NCBI RefSeq assembly: GCF_900117415.1
Contig: NZ_FPEI01000005.1
Location: 434,001-498,000 of the forward strand
From: Hyphomicrobium sp. CS1BSMeth3
Lineage (GTDB): Bacteria > Pseudomonadota > Alphaproteobacteria > Rhizobiales > Hyphomicrobiaceae
Direction of reading: 5' to 3'
DNA: 64,000 bases
The notes below the pieces were generated by a model. The model saw only the letters and a list, made by a program, of their open reading frames with translations, was not told where the DNA came from and searched no databases. Below, piece after piece: positions 27,031 to 35,081 of the stretch. A program made the translations under genes and the position numbers. Each line of letters begins with the position of its first letter. The stretch's first letter is position 1.

Positions 27031-27300
27031 CTAGCCTCCCGATAGTGCTTGAAACACGTAGATGGTGCTGCGATCGCCGACGGCATCGCCCAGATCTTTG
27101 CGATCCGAGATCATCACGCCGTCGATGAAGATCGTCATGTGCCGGCGCAGCGCCGCTTGATCATCCAGCACGTAGCTGCGCGCCTGCGGGTTCGCCGCAA
27201 ACACCGCATCCAGCACCTCGCGCACAGTCGCGCCCGGCGCCTCGGCCTCGGGACACGCGACGTGCCGCTGGATGTTCGGCGTGAAGACGACCCGGGCCAT
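27031..27300 (-). CDS. MoaD/ThiS-family ubiquitin-like protein
   Basis: 89 residues of beta-grasp type, with the conserved middle ATVREVLDAVFAANPQARSYVLDD and the C-terminal Gly-Gly (FQALSGG) that in MoaD and ThiS is adenylated and thiocarboxylated as a sulfur carrier. No moaE, thiG or adenylating enzyme gene is near. It is followed six bases later by the Asp-box propeller gene, suggesting a joint, unidentified function. Confidence 0.85.
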   Translation of the reverse strand: MARVVFTPNIQRHVACPEAEAPGATVREVLDAVFAANPQARSYVLDDQAALRRHMTIFIDGVMISDRKDLGDAVGDRSTIYVFQALSGG

Positions 27301-27322
27301 GGCGGCTGCCTCCGTTGCCGAA

Positions 27323-27808
27323 CTACTTGCCGGCGTACGCGCGCTCGAGCGTGGCGATGTCGAGCTTCTTCATCTGGAACATCGCTTCCATGGCGCGCTT
27401 GACGCCCGCCTTGTCCGGTCCCTTGAAGACGCGCGAAAGAGCACTCGGCACAATCTGCCAGGACAGCCCGTACTTGTCCTTGAGCCATCCGCACTGACTT
27501 TCAGCGCCGCCATCGGCCGTGAGCTTCGCCCAGAGATCATCGACCTCCGCCTGGCTTTCGCAGCTCACCGAAAGCGAAATGGCTTCGTTGAACTTGAAAA
27601 TCGGACCGCCATTGAGGGCACTGAAGCGCTGTCCCTCGATCTCGAACTCCATGACCATCACCGAGCCGGGCTTGCCGCGACCACCCTCGCTGTAGCGCGA
27701 GACGTCGATGATCTTCCCGCCCTTGAAGACCGAGAGATAGAAGTTGACGGCCTCCTCGGCGTTGTCGTCGAACCAGAGGAACGGCGTGATCTTCTGCTTG
27801 GCCGCCAT
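27323..27808 (-). CDS. VOC-superfamily protein, PhnB/3-demethylubiquinone methyltransferase-like
   Basis: 161 residues starting KITPFLWFDDNAEEAVNFYLSVFKGGK, typical of the PhnB-like VOC group, with a second half including KLTADGGAESQCGWLKDKYGLSWQIVPSAL and the ending RAMEAMFQMKKLDIATLERAY. VOC proteins are metal-dependent lyases, isomerases or dioxygenases; these residues do not settle the reaction. It lies three bases after the neighbouring VOC gene and 22 bp before the MoaD-like gene, in the ECF42 cluster. Confidence 0.88.
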   Translation of the reverse strand: MAAKQKITPFLWFDDNAEEAVNFYLSVFKGGKIIDVSRYSEGGRGKPGSVMVMEFEIEGQRFSALNGGPIFKFNEAISLSVSCESQAEVDDLWAKLTADGGAESQCGWLKDKYGLSWQIVPSALSRVFKGPDKAGVKRAMEAMFQMKKLDIATLERAYAGK

Positions 27809-27811
27809 AAC

Positions 27812-28231
27812 TCAAACTCCTTCCTTCGCGGGAACGGCGCTCATGTCCATCCAGAATGGCTCCCACACGTGACCATCGGGATCGGCGAACGCGCGACCGT
27901 ACATGAAGCCCATATCCTGCGGCTCGCGCGCATCCTTGCCGCCCGCTGCAACGGCCTTGCGCATGATCTCGTCCACGGCCTCGCGGGAGTCATAGCTCAG
28001 CGCGACGAGCACCTGCGTCACCTTGTTCGCATCGGCGATCTCGTTCTTGATGAAGCTCTTGAAGTGCTTGTGCGTCAGCAGCATCGCATAGCTGTGGCCT
28101 TCGCTGATGATCATGCCGGCTGCGTCGTCGTTGGTGAAGCGCTCGTCGAACTTGAAGCCCAGCGCCGTGTAGAATGCGATCGTCCGCTTCAAATCCTTGA
28201 CGGGCAGATTGACGAATACACTCGTGCTCAT
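27812..28231 (-). CDS. VOC/glyoxalase-superfamily protein
   Basis: The start MSTSVFVNLPVKDLKRTIAFYTALGF follows CGAGGTC and marks a one-unit VOC protein of 139 residues. It contains SEGHSYAMLLTHKHFKSFI and ends with AFADPDGHVWEPFWMD, the usual C-terminal strand and Glu of the fold. Substrate unknown. It follows the frameshifted DUF1428 gene by about 50 bp within the cluster controlled by the ECF42-type sigma factor. Confidence 0.87.
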   Translation of the reverse strand: MSTSVFVNLPVKDLKRTIAFYTALGFKFDERFTNDDAAGMIISEGHSYAMLLTHKHFKSFIKNEIADANKVTQVLVALSYDSREAVDEIMRKAVAAGGKDAREPQDMGFMYGRAFADPDGHVWEPFWMDMSAVPAKEGV

Positions 28232-28283
28232 GATGACCTCGGGTTTTGCGCGTTGATCAATCAGCCGGACTTCGCGAAGCCGC

Positions 28284-28635
28284 TCAAAGCTGGACAATCG
28301 GGACGAAGCCGCCCCAGAACATCCGCTTGCCATCGAATGGCATGTTCGCCGGGTCGCCTTTGAGGCGCGGGTCCTTCATGACGGCGGCGGTTGATGCGGT
28401 CACGATCCTCGCGCGACTTGTAGGTGATCCACGAGAACACGACGGTCTCGCCTTCTTCGAGCTTAACGGCTTGCGGAAACGACGTGTGCACACCTGGCTT
28501 TACATCCTCGCCGATGCACTCGACGAACGAGAGCGCGCCGTGATCCATCCAGACTTTGCCGGCGAGCGACGCCATTTCCTTGTAGGCATCCAGGTTCTTG
28601 ATCGGAACGGGAAGCACGTAACCATCGACATACAT
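28284..28635 (-). pseudogene. DUF1428 protein gene, frameshifted
   Basis: The reading frame from ATG 28635 (AAGGAG seven bases upstream) encodes MYVDGYVLPVPIKNLDAYKEM, VWMDHGALSFVECIGEDVKPG and VVFSWITYKSREDRDRIN, matching DUF1428. At about 28380-28389 the frame is lost; one frame over, VMKDPRLKGDPANMPFDGKRMFWGGF continues to the natural stop at 28284. Removing one base from the run between Asn and Met codons restores 116 residues, the normal length. Either a real inactivating insertion or a sequence error in a CGG-rich run. Confidence 0.85.
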
Positions 28636-28672
28636 GGGCATTCTCCTTGATCGGAAAGGAAGAGAGGTCGGA

Positions 28673-29101
28673 CTACTTCTCCGAGGCGATCGACCACATG
28701 ACACCGAACGGGTCGCGCAGGACGCCATAGCGGTGGCCCCAGAACATGCGCTGCACAGGCACGACAACCTCGCAGCCGGCATCGACGGCGCGCTTCCATG
28801 CCGGATCGACGTCCTCGACCTGCAGGTGCAGCGTGTAGCCCTGTGGTTTGACGTCCGGATAGCCGTGCTCCGGGAATGGATCGCACAGCATGAGCGAGCC
28901 ACCATTCACATAGAGGTGGATGTGCATATCGCGGCCCTTCTCGTCGGGCGGCGCACGCCCCACCTCCTTGGCACCGAAGGCACGCGCATAGAACTCGGCA
29001 GCTTTCGCCGCACCGTCGAGCTGAAGGTAAGGCGCTACGCCACCCCGAATCTCGACCTCTCCGGCCTTGCAGGCCTCACTCGGCATCGCTTGTTCGGACA
29101 T
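28673..29101 (-). CDS. VOC-superfamily protein, PhnB/glyoxalase-like
   Basis: 142 residues; the start MSEQAMPSEACKAGEV follows GGAGG. The VOC core is VAPYLQLDGAAKAAEFYARAFGAKEV, VNGGSLMLCDPF and GYTLHLQVEDVDPAWKRAVDAGCEVVVPVQRMFWGHRYGVLRDPFGVMWSIA. The WGHRYGVLRDPFG ending is characteristic of the PhnB-like bleomycin-resistance/dioxygenase group. It is the first gene after a second ECF42-type promoter-like site and is followed by the DUF1428 gene about 37 bp later. Confidence 0.88.
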   Translation of the reverse strand: MSEQAMPSEACKAGEVEIRGGVAPYLQLDGAAKAAEFYARAFGAKEVGRAPPDEKGRDMHIHLYVNGGSLMLCDPFPEHGYPDVKPQGYTLHLQVEDVDPAWKRAVDAGCEVVVPVQRMFWGHRYGVLRDPFGVMWSIASEK

Positions 29102-29153
29102 CGATCCTCCATAGTTGGTCAAAGTTGCCGTTGGGCGCTCTGTTTGATCCGAG

Positions 29154-29180
29154 GACGATCTGGCGCGGCGACCGCCGACA
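29154..29180 (-). promoter_or_regulatory. ECF42-type promoter-like site before the VOC gene
   Basis: On the minus strand TGTCGG (29180-29175) is followed after exactly 17 bases by CGTC (29157-29154), then 52 bases later by the VOC gene ATG. The same elements and spacer occur before the YCII gene. Reported ECF42 promoters use TGTCGA at -35 and CG(A/T)C at -10, from memory of work in Streptomyces. Confidence 0.65.
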
Positions 29181-29187
29181 CCCGCGA

Positions 29188-30471
29188 TCAAGAATTTTTC
29201 TCAGGCACCTTCTTTTTTCCGCCAGCTCGTGCCGCACCTGCGAGCTTGTCGAGCTGGAGGCGTATGTGCGCGGCCTCCGCCGGCGTATTGGCAAGCGCGA
29301 TGGCACGATCGAAGGCGACCTTGGCCTCCTGCATCCGCTCGAGCTCGAGCAGGAATGCGCCGCGCGCACCGTGGAAGTAGAAATAGCCGTCGAGTTGGCC
29401 GGCAAGCGGCTCGATCATGGCGAGTGCAGCTTCAGGCCCCTCGGCTTTCGAAACGGCAACAGCCCGGTTGAGCGTAACGACGGGCGATGGCTGCATCTGC
29501 TCGAGCGCCCCGTAGAGCAGCGCAATCTGCGCCCAATCGGTGTCCTCGGCGCGTGCAGCACGCGCGTGGAGCGCCGCAATGGCTGCCTGCACTTGATACG
29601 GACCGGGCCGGCGATGGCGGAACGCCTTGTCGACGAGCGCGAGACCTTCCGCGATCAGACTGGAGTTCCAGCGGCTGCGATCCTGGTTCGGGAGCAGCAC
29701 GGTGTTTCCGTCATCGTCGAAGCGGGCATCGGCACGCGCGTGCTGCAGGAGCAGCAAGGCCAGAAGCGCCATGATCTCGGGCTCGACCGGGAACAGATGA
29801 AGCAGCAGGCGTCCGAGGCGGATTGCCTCCTCGCAGAGTACGGCCCGCGCGCCCTGCTCGGCCACGTCATTCGTGTAGCCCTCATTGAAGAGCAGGTAGA
29901 GCACGCCGGCGACAGCGGCGATCCGCTCGCTGCGCTGGACCGCTCCCGGCGCCTCGAAGGGCACGTTGGCACCGCCGATCCGCCGCTTCGCGCGCGTGAT
30001 GCGCTGCTCCATGGCCGCATCGGTCACGAGGAAGGCGCGCGCGATCTGGGCAACCGACAAGCCCGACACGATGCGCAGTGCGAGTGCGATCTGCTGCGTC
30101 GCCGGCAGCTCGGGGTGGCAGCATACGAACAGAAGACGCAGGATGTCGTCGCGGTAGTCGGATGCATCGAGGCGCTCGATCGTCGGCGTCTCGCTGTCGG
30201 AGAGATCCGAGATCGCGTCTTCCTCGGGGAGCGGCTGCAGACGGCGCTGCCGCCGCGTCGCGTCGATCGCGGCATTGCGACCGACCATGATTAGCCAAGC
30301 CGCAGCATCGCGCGGCGGACCCTGGGTCGGCCACAGGCGCAGTGCCCTGAGGCAAGCCTCCTGGCAAGCCTCCTCGGCCATGTCGAGATCGCGGAAATGG
30401 CGGAGCAGCGCCGCAACCACGCGGGGACGCGCGGACGTCAGAACGGCGTTGATCCAGCGAGTGTCCGTCAC
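29188..30471 (-). CDS. ECF42-group RNA polymerase sigma factor
   Basis: Start is GTG at 30471, overlapping the YCII stop (GTGA). Region sigma2 spans about 12-80 (DLDMAEEACQEACLRALRLWP, AAWLIMVGRNAAIDATRR) and sigma4 about 105-165 (LALRIVSGLSVAQIARAF, MEQRITRAKRRI). The C-terminal half is the DUF6596/TPR-like extension typical of ECF42 (VLYLLFNEGYTNDV, LCEEAIRLGRLLLHLFP, VVTLNRAVAVSKAEGPEAALAM). There is no anti-sigma gene, as usual for ECF42, where the C-terminal extension is thought to control activity. Two TGTCGG-N17-CGTC sites in the cluster suggest autoregulation and control of the downstream VOC genes. Confidence 0.92.
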   Translation of the reverse strand: MTDTRWINAVLTSARPRVVAALLRHFRDLDMAEEACQEACLRALRLWPTQGPPRDAAAWLIMVGRNAAIDATRRQRRLQPLPEEDAISDLSDSETPTIERLDASDYRDDILRLLFVCCHPELPATQQIALALRIVSGLSVAQIARAFLVTDAAMEQRITRAKRRIGGANVPFEAPGAVQRSERIAAVAGVLYLLFNEGYTNDVAEQGARAVLCEEAIRLGRLLLHLFPVEPEIMALLALLLLQHARADARFDDDGNTVLLPNQDRSRWNSSLIAEGLALVDKAFRHRRPGPYQVQAAIAALHARAARAEDTDWAQIALLYGALEQMQPSPVVTLNRAVAVSKAEGPEAALAMIEPLAGQLDGYFYFHGARGAFLLELERMQEAKVAFDRAIALANTPAEAAHIRLQLDKLAGAARAGGKKKVPEKNS

Positions 30472-30839
30472 GGCGCCTGCTTTCCGTCTTTGAAGGTACC
30501 GACCGGCCGGATCTCGTAGGCACCGCCCGGATTGGCCTCGGCCAGCTCGCGCGCAACGGCGAGCACCTCGTCCAGGTTCTCGGCATCGACGATGTAGAAC
30601 CCGAGAAGCTGCTCCTTGGTCTCGGCAAATGGCCCGTCGATGACGATCGGCGGCTCGCGATCCTTCCTGAGCGTCGTCGCGGCCGTCGTCGGCAGGAGGC
30701 GCGCGACCGGCCCGAGCTTGCCCTGGCGCGCAACCTTCTCGTGCACGACCGACAGCTTCGCCATCACGGCGGCGTCCTGCTCCTTGGTCCAAGCACAGAC
30801 CACGTTCTCGTCGTGGTAGCAGAGGATGGCGTACTGCAT
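30468..30839 (-). CDS. YCII-related (DGPF) protein
   Basis: The start MQYAILCYHDENV is preferred to an upstream ATG seven residues earlier because the family begins there. The product has 123 residues with the DGPF motif (VIDGPFAETKEQLLGFYIVDAENLDEVLAVA) and RPVGTF near the end. YCII proteins are dimeric, dehydratase-like small proteins of mostly unknown activity. The stop overlaps the ECF42 sigma start by four bases, the classic ECF42 arrangement. A promoter-like site lies 30 bases upstream. Confidence 0.93.
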   Translation of the reverse strand: MQYAILCYHDENVVCAWTKEQDAAVMAKLSVVHEKVARQGKLGPVARLLPTTAATTLRKDREPPIVIDGPFAETKEQLLGFYIVDAENLDEVLAVARELAEANPGGAYEIRPVGTFKDGKQAP

Positions 30840-30868
30840 CGGGCATCTCCATGTGATCACGCTTCAAG

Positions 30869-30895
30869 GACGAACGAGAGCAGGCGCGGCCGACA
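30869..30895 (-). promoter_or_regulatory. ECF42-type promoter-like site before YCII-sigma operon
   Basis: On the minus strand TGTCGG (30895-30890), 17-base spacer, CGTC (30872-30869), 30 bases upstream of the YCII ATG. It is the same arrangement as at 29154-29180, making autoregulation of the sigma operon likely. Confidence 0.65.
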
Positions 30896-30982
30896 GCCGC
30901 CACCAAATTTTGCGTGCGGACCAAACGACTGATCCGCCAAGCAGTTAACCGGATATTTGCCATCGTCGGCCTAGGCTCGAGC

Positions 30983-31300
30983 ATGGCGCGCATTCTCATA
31001 CTGCTGGCGATCGCCGCGATTACCTATGCGGTCATCCTGCCGGGACCTCCCGGCGGGCCGGTTCTTGTCGACCCATCCGCTGCTGCGGCAGTAGCGCCTT
31101 CTGCGACCTCCAGCCTGCCCGGCCTGGACCTCCTGTCGCTGGGGATCGGCCTGATTGTAGGCTTCATCCTCGGCTGGCTGTGGCAGTTGCCCTGGCGGAC
31201 GGTTCCGGAGCTCTTCCGTGAGGTCGCCTTCCGCTCCATCCGGGGCATCGGGCTCGTCGGCCTTGCCATGGGCGCAGCCGCCATCCTGCTCTTCTACTGA
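30983..31300 (+). CDS. Small membrane protein (105 aa)
   Basis: The start MARILILLAIAAITYAVIL begins with a membrane helix; a second helix follows at about 48-68 (LSLGIGLIVGFILGWLWQL) and a third near the C-terminus (GIGLVGLAMGAAAILLFY). The loop between the first and second is Pro/Ala-rich. No strong ribosome-binding site is seen, and an in-frame ATG at 30914 is an alternative. No family is recognised. It is divergent from the YCII operon and convergent with the DUF4846 gene. Confidence 0.5.
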   Translation: MARILILLAIAAITYAVILPGPPGGPVLVDPSAAAAVAPSATSSLPGLDLLSLGIGLIVGFILGWLWQLPWRTVPELFREVAFRSIRGIGLVGLAMGAAAILLFY

Positions 31301-31311
31301 CAGGGACGCGC

Positions 31312-32187
31312 TCATCCCTGACCGGTTCCCGTGGGCCAGCGCCTGAGGCTGCCCGGCGGAAAAATCCACTCCGGCGTGACGAACGGCTGATCAGGCCCCA
31401 GACGAAACCAGGGCGAGCCGTCCGGCGTGTCGCGGCCCTTGAGAACATGCATGTCCTGCGCCGGCATGAAGCTCTGAATGAGCAGGAAGCGGCGCTCGCC
31501 TGTCGTCGGATGCTCGGCGACGTCGGCGACCAGCACGGCATGGCCGGGGAAGCCGCCCTTGATGATCACATCGCCAATCTCGACGCGGCCATCCCGCACG
31601 GGAAGCAGCTCGCGCTCCAGTGAATGCGTGCCCGCCCACGTGAAGACCGTGTCCATGTAGCGTCGGAACGAGGCATAGCTCGCATCGGGCGGCGACCGCT
31701 TGGCCCAGACGAGGGCGCGTCCCTCCGCGCGTGGGCGCTCGCCGGCTGCCCAGCGGCTGAAGGACATGGGCTTGCTTCCGCCCGTGTCATTGAAGGCAAT
31801 GCGCCGGGTCTCCCCGCGCGCGAATTGCCACTCGGCCCTGAGCCGCATGACCGCATCCGCACACTGCTGGAGGTCACGCATGCCGGTATCGATGTCGATC
31901 ACCGCGGCATGGACGTCCTGGCGCCACTTCGGTGCGCCCGTGTGGAGAAGGACGGGTGTGCCATCGGGCTTCAGCGGCAAGCCGCGCAGCCACGCGGCAA
32001 AGCTCCCCTCCGGCACCGGAATGCGCACAAATCCCTCCGGCGGCACGAAGCGTCGGCCGAGCCGGTCGCTCTCGGCAGGCATCTCGGATCGCCAGGCATA
32101 CTGCCCGGCTGGGGCCGCGCTGCTCGTGCCTGCAAGCGCCGCCATGACGACGAGCATGGCCGCACTCATCTGCCGGATAACTTGCAT
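31312..32187 (-). CDS. Exported DUF4846-like protein
   Basis: The start MQVIRQMSAAMLVVMAALAGTSSA gives a clear signal peptide after AGGCAGGG. The mature protein has PPEGFVRIPVPEGSFAAWLRGLPLKPDGTPV, QQCADAVMRLRAEW and FPGHAVLVADVAEHP...FLLIQSFMPAQDMHVLKG, the DUF4846 pattern. Family function is not known. It is probably periplasmic and stands alone. Confidence 0.8.
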   Translation of the reverse strand: MQVIRQMSAAMLVVMAALAGTSSAAPAGQYAWRSEMPAESDRLGRRFVPPEGFVRIPVPEGSFAAWLRGLPLKPDGTPVLLHTGAPKWRQDVHAAVIDIDTGMRDLQQCADAVMRLRAEWQFARGETRRIAFNDTGGSKPMSFSRWAAGERPRAEGRALVWAKRSPPDASYASFRRYMDTVFTWAGTHSLERELLPVRDGRVEIGDVIIKGGFPGHAVLVADVAEHPTTGERRFLLIQSFMPAQDMHVLKGRDTPDGSPWFRLGPDQPFVTPEWIFPPGSLRRWPTGTGQG

Positions 32188-32346
32188 ATCCCTGCCTCTG
32201 ACGTTTCCTCCGGGCTTTCCTTGACCAGCAACGCGGCCACAGGGCTTTGGCATATTCATGACCCCAATTGACAGCGTGACGTCAGGAGCCAATGTCAGAG
32301 AACGAAGCAAGGGTGCGGGGCCGACGGGGAACGGGAGAGCGAGGCG

Positions 32347-33150
32347 ATGTCGTCGCTGCTGACATCGGCGCAGAGGGAAGCCTTCGTGCGGCGCGTGCGC
32401 GTCGAGATGGCGAAGCGCGGCCTCACGCGGACGGCCCTCGCCGAGATCGCCGGCTGCAAGGAGCGCACGCTCGGCAATCTGCTGGCCGGGCAGCCGGTGC
32501 GCGACGCGACCGTTGCCGGCGTCGCACGTGGCCTATCGATCGACCTCGACACGCTGCTCGGGGGCCCCGTCGGCAATGGTGCCTCGGACGGCAGTATGCA
32601 GGGCCGTGCCGATGAGAGCTACGGCGGCTACCTGCTCTCGGCCTACGAGGACTATCTCGGCCCCTACCTCGCCTATCGCCGCGTATTCTCCCGGCGCAAT
32701 GCCATCTATCGCTCCGTCTACGAACTCGACTGGGACGAGGATCTCTCGCGACTGCGGTTTCTGGAGTTGCAAGGGAATCCCAACGGCCGCGGCGCCGATG
32801 CCTCGACCCAGCACGCCGGCGGCGTGTACATCAGCCCGCACACGGGAATGCTGCAGCTTCTCACGACCTTCCAGGGGGCGCTGCGCCTCGTGACCCTCAA
32901 CCGCTTTCAGCGCGGCAGCGACAAGCTTCGCGGCGTCATCCTCACGCAGAGCGACCGCGAGCGCTTCTATCAGCCCGCCGTATCCGCGATCTTTCTCCAT
33001 AAACTGAAGGGCCGCCAGCGCCTTTCGGAGCTCGAGCGCCGCATCGGAACGCTGGAGCCGGATCATGCCGACTTCGGCACGGCCATGGCGGAGATCGAGG
33101 AAATCGAGCGCTCGGCCATCTTCATGGCCGGGCCGCTCAGCGAGAAGTAG
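32347..33150 (+). CDS. XRE-like transcriptional regulator
   Basis: 267 residues; a helix-turn-helix at about 18-52 (MAKRGLTRTALAEIAGCKERTLGNLLAGQPV) followed by a roughly 190-residue domain with SVYELDWDEDLSRLRFLELQGN, GGVYISPHTGMLQLLTTF and VILTQSDRERFYQPAVSAIFLHKL. The C-terminal domain is not recognised and may be a sensor. No gene is immediately upstream except the opposing DUF4846 gene, 160 bp away. A palindromic element follows its stop. Confidence 0.75.
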   Translation: MSSLLTSAQREAFVRRVRVEMAKRGLTRTALAEIAGCKERTLGNLLAGQPVRDATVAGVARGLSIDLDTLLGGPVGNGASDGSMQGRADESYGGYLLSAYEDYLGPYLAYRRVFSRRNAIYRSVYELDWDEDLSRLRFLELQGNPNGRGADASTQHAGGVYISPHTGMLQLLTTFQGALRLVTLNRFQRGSDKLRGVILTQSDRERFYQPAVSAIFLHKLKGRQRLSELERRIGTLEPDHADFGTAMAEIEEIERSAIFMAGPLSEK

Positions 33151-33155
33151 CGCAA

Positions 33156-33286
33156 ATCCTCCCCTCTCCCCGTTCTTACGGGGAGAGGGCTAGGGTGAGG
33201 GGCGGCGGCACACGCAAACGTCAGCGCAAGCGGCCGCCCCTCACCCCGACCCTCTCCCCATTGAAGACAATGGGGGGAGGGGGAAA
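33156..33286. repeat. Palindromic intergenic element, copy 2
   Basis: Fills the gap between convergent XRE-like and TPR genes. Left hairpin: CCCTCTCCCCGT, TCTT loop, ACGGGGAGAGGG (33162-33189). Centre: GTGAGGGGCGGCGG and CGGCCGCCCCTCAC. The right hairpin has diverged: CTCCCCATTG, AAGA loop, CAATGGGGGGAG. It is the same overall plan and orientation as copies 1 and 3. Confidence 0.82.
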
Positions 33287-33296
33287 ATGCAGTCAC

Positions 33297-35081
33297 CTAA
33301 TTCTCGCCCACGCGCCGCAGATGCTCCTGCGCTGCCGCGTGCCCCGGCTGGATCTCGAGCGCGGCGCGATAGTCACGGATGGCTGCCTGCAAATCGCCCT
33401 TGCCTTCCCAGGCGCGACCACGCTCGATGAATGCCTCCGGCGCACGGCGGAAAATATCCAGCGCACGATCCGCGTCGTTGATCGCCTCGTCGAATGCGCC
33501 GCTCTCGACATGACTGCGCGCCCTGCGGATATGGGCGAGCCCGTTGCGCGGCTCCAGGGCGATGAGCTGCGTGAGATCCTGGATGGCCGCGCGGTGATTG
33601 CCGAGGGCGACGTGGATCTCGGCGCGCAGGGTCAACGCAGCCCCGAGGCGTGGATCGGCCTCGATGGCGCGCGAGACATCCTCCAAGGCGCGATCGAGCC
33701 GCGGACCCTGGGCCTGATGAAGCCGTGCGCGATTGAAGAGCGCGAGCGCGTAGCGCGGATTGATCTCGAGCGCCTTGTCGTAGTCGGCGAGCGCACCGGG
33801 GAACTCCCGGATCTGCACGCGCGAGAGGCCGCGGTTGTTGTAGAGAGCGGCATCATCGGGACGTATTTCGAGGGCACGGTTGTAGTCTGCAATGGCGAGA
33901 TCGAACGAGCGTTGCGACTGGAGCGCAAAGCCGCGCTGCGCATAGGCGCGCCACTCCCGCGGATCGAGCTCGATGGCGCGTGTCAGATCGGGGATTGCCC
34001 GCGCGTGCTCGCGGGCCTGATTGCGGGCCCAGCCGCGCACGAAATAGGCCTCGGCAGCCTCGGGATAGCGCTTGATGACATCATCGCAAGCACTGATCGC
34101 CTGCTGATACGGTCGGTCGACCCGGCATGCGGTGGATCTCAGATCCGGGCGCTGGACAGCGGTGCCGCCCGACTCGTTCGGCGTCGATACAGGCGGTGGC
34201 GGCTGGCGCGCGGCGGTCTGCGTCTCACCGGTCCTACCAGAGAGACGGTCAAGCTTGCGCCGCATCTCCTCCACGATGTCGTCCGTACTCGGGCGCTTGC
34301 CCGCGGGCCCGCTTGCTGGCGGCGCAGGCTGTGCCACAGGTGGGGATGCCGGCTCAGCCGGGAATGACGGCGAGGTCGGCGACGTCGGCACCGTGAGCTG
34401 CTTGCCCGTCGCCTGCTCGAGCGCGCGCTTCGCCTGCTCGATGATCTCGTTCGGCTTGAAAGGCTTCGGCTCGGGCTCCCGGGGCGGAACGGCGTGCGAG
34501 GGTGGTGGCCGGTCAGGAAGGCGCGCATCCCTCGGCAAGGTGGTCGACGGCGGCGGGACTGGCTGTCGGGCTGCGGTCTCCCGCTCGCGGCGGCGCGCCT
34601 CCTCGTCTGCCTTTGCCTTCTCTTCTGCAGCCTTTTGCCGGCGCGCTTCCTTCTCGGCCGCGCGTTTCTCGTCCTCCCGGCGCGCTGCAGCCTCGCGCTC
34701 GGCTGACTTGCGAAGCTCTTCGCGGCGCTGCGCCTCCTGCCGCTCCGCAGCCTTGCGTGCTTCCTCCTGCTGGCGGGCGGCCTCGCGCTCGGCAACCTTA
34801 CGGGCTTCTTCCTGACGCTCAGCAGCCTTGCGCGCCGCTTCTCTGCGCGCCTCCGCCTGTCCGGGCAGCGACCACACGCCGAGCACGTTCGTCGCGCCGA
34901 GGAGCAGGACGAGCGCAATGCCGATAACGATCAGAAAGCGCGCCGGCGATGTGCCACGATCGGCAAGCCCGGCCGTATTCTGGTCGAGCGTCGAGCGCGT
35001 GCGGCGCGTCTCGGTTCTCCTCGCGACTGCGGACGGGCCCGGCTCAGTGCCGGTCTCCGGCTTTGGATCGTGCTCCGTCAT
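33297..35081 (-). CDS. Membrane-anchored coiled-coil/TPR protein
   Basis: 594 residues. A single membrane helix (FLIVIGIALVLLLGATNVLGVWSLPG, about 48-73) is followed by about 110 residues of Ala/Arg/Glu-rich coiled-coil, a Pro-rich linker, then tandem TPRs from about 330 (AYFVRGWARNQAREHARAIPDLTRAIELDPREWRAYAQRGFALQSQRSFDLAIADYNRAL). Likely a scaffold in the inner membrane. The start overlaps the stop of the related upstream gene by four bases (ATGA). Function unknown. Confidence 0.78.
   Translation of the reverse strand: MTEHDPKPETGTEPGPSAVARRTETRRTRSTLDQNTAGLADRGTSPARFLIVIGIALVLLLGATNVLGVWSLPGQAEARREAARKAAERQEEARKVAEREAARQQEEARKAAERQEAQRREELRKSAEREAAARREDEKRAAEKEARRQKAAEEKAKADEEARRRERETAARQPVPPPSTTLPRDARLPDRPPPSHAVPPREPEPKPFKPNEIIEQAKRALEQATGKQLTVPTSPTSPSFPAEPASPPVAQPAPPASGPAGKRPSTDDIVEEMRRKLDRLSGRTGETQTAARQPPPPVSTPNESGGTAVQRPDLRSTACRVDRPYQQAISACDDVIKRYPEAAEAYFVRGWARNQAREHARAIPDLTRAIELDPREWRAYAQRGFALQSQRSFDLAIADYNRALEIRPDDAALYNNRGLSRVQIREFPGALADYDKALEINPRYALALFNRARLHQAQGPRLDRALEDVSRAIEADPRLGAALTLRAEIHVALGNHRAAIQDLTQLIALEPRNGLAHIRRARSHVESGAFDEAINDADRALDIFRRAPEAFIERGRAWEGKGDLQAAIRDYRAALEIQPGHAAAQEHLRRVGEN

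Noticed and set aside
28377-28392. Programmed frameshifting to explain the DUF1428 gene
   Set aside because: No slippery heptamer, pseudoknot or upstream Shine-Dalgarno-like stimulator is evident, and the family is not known to need it.
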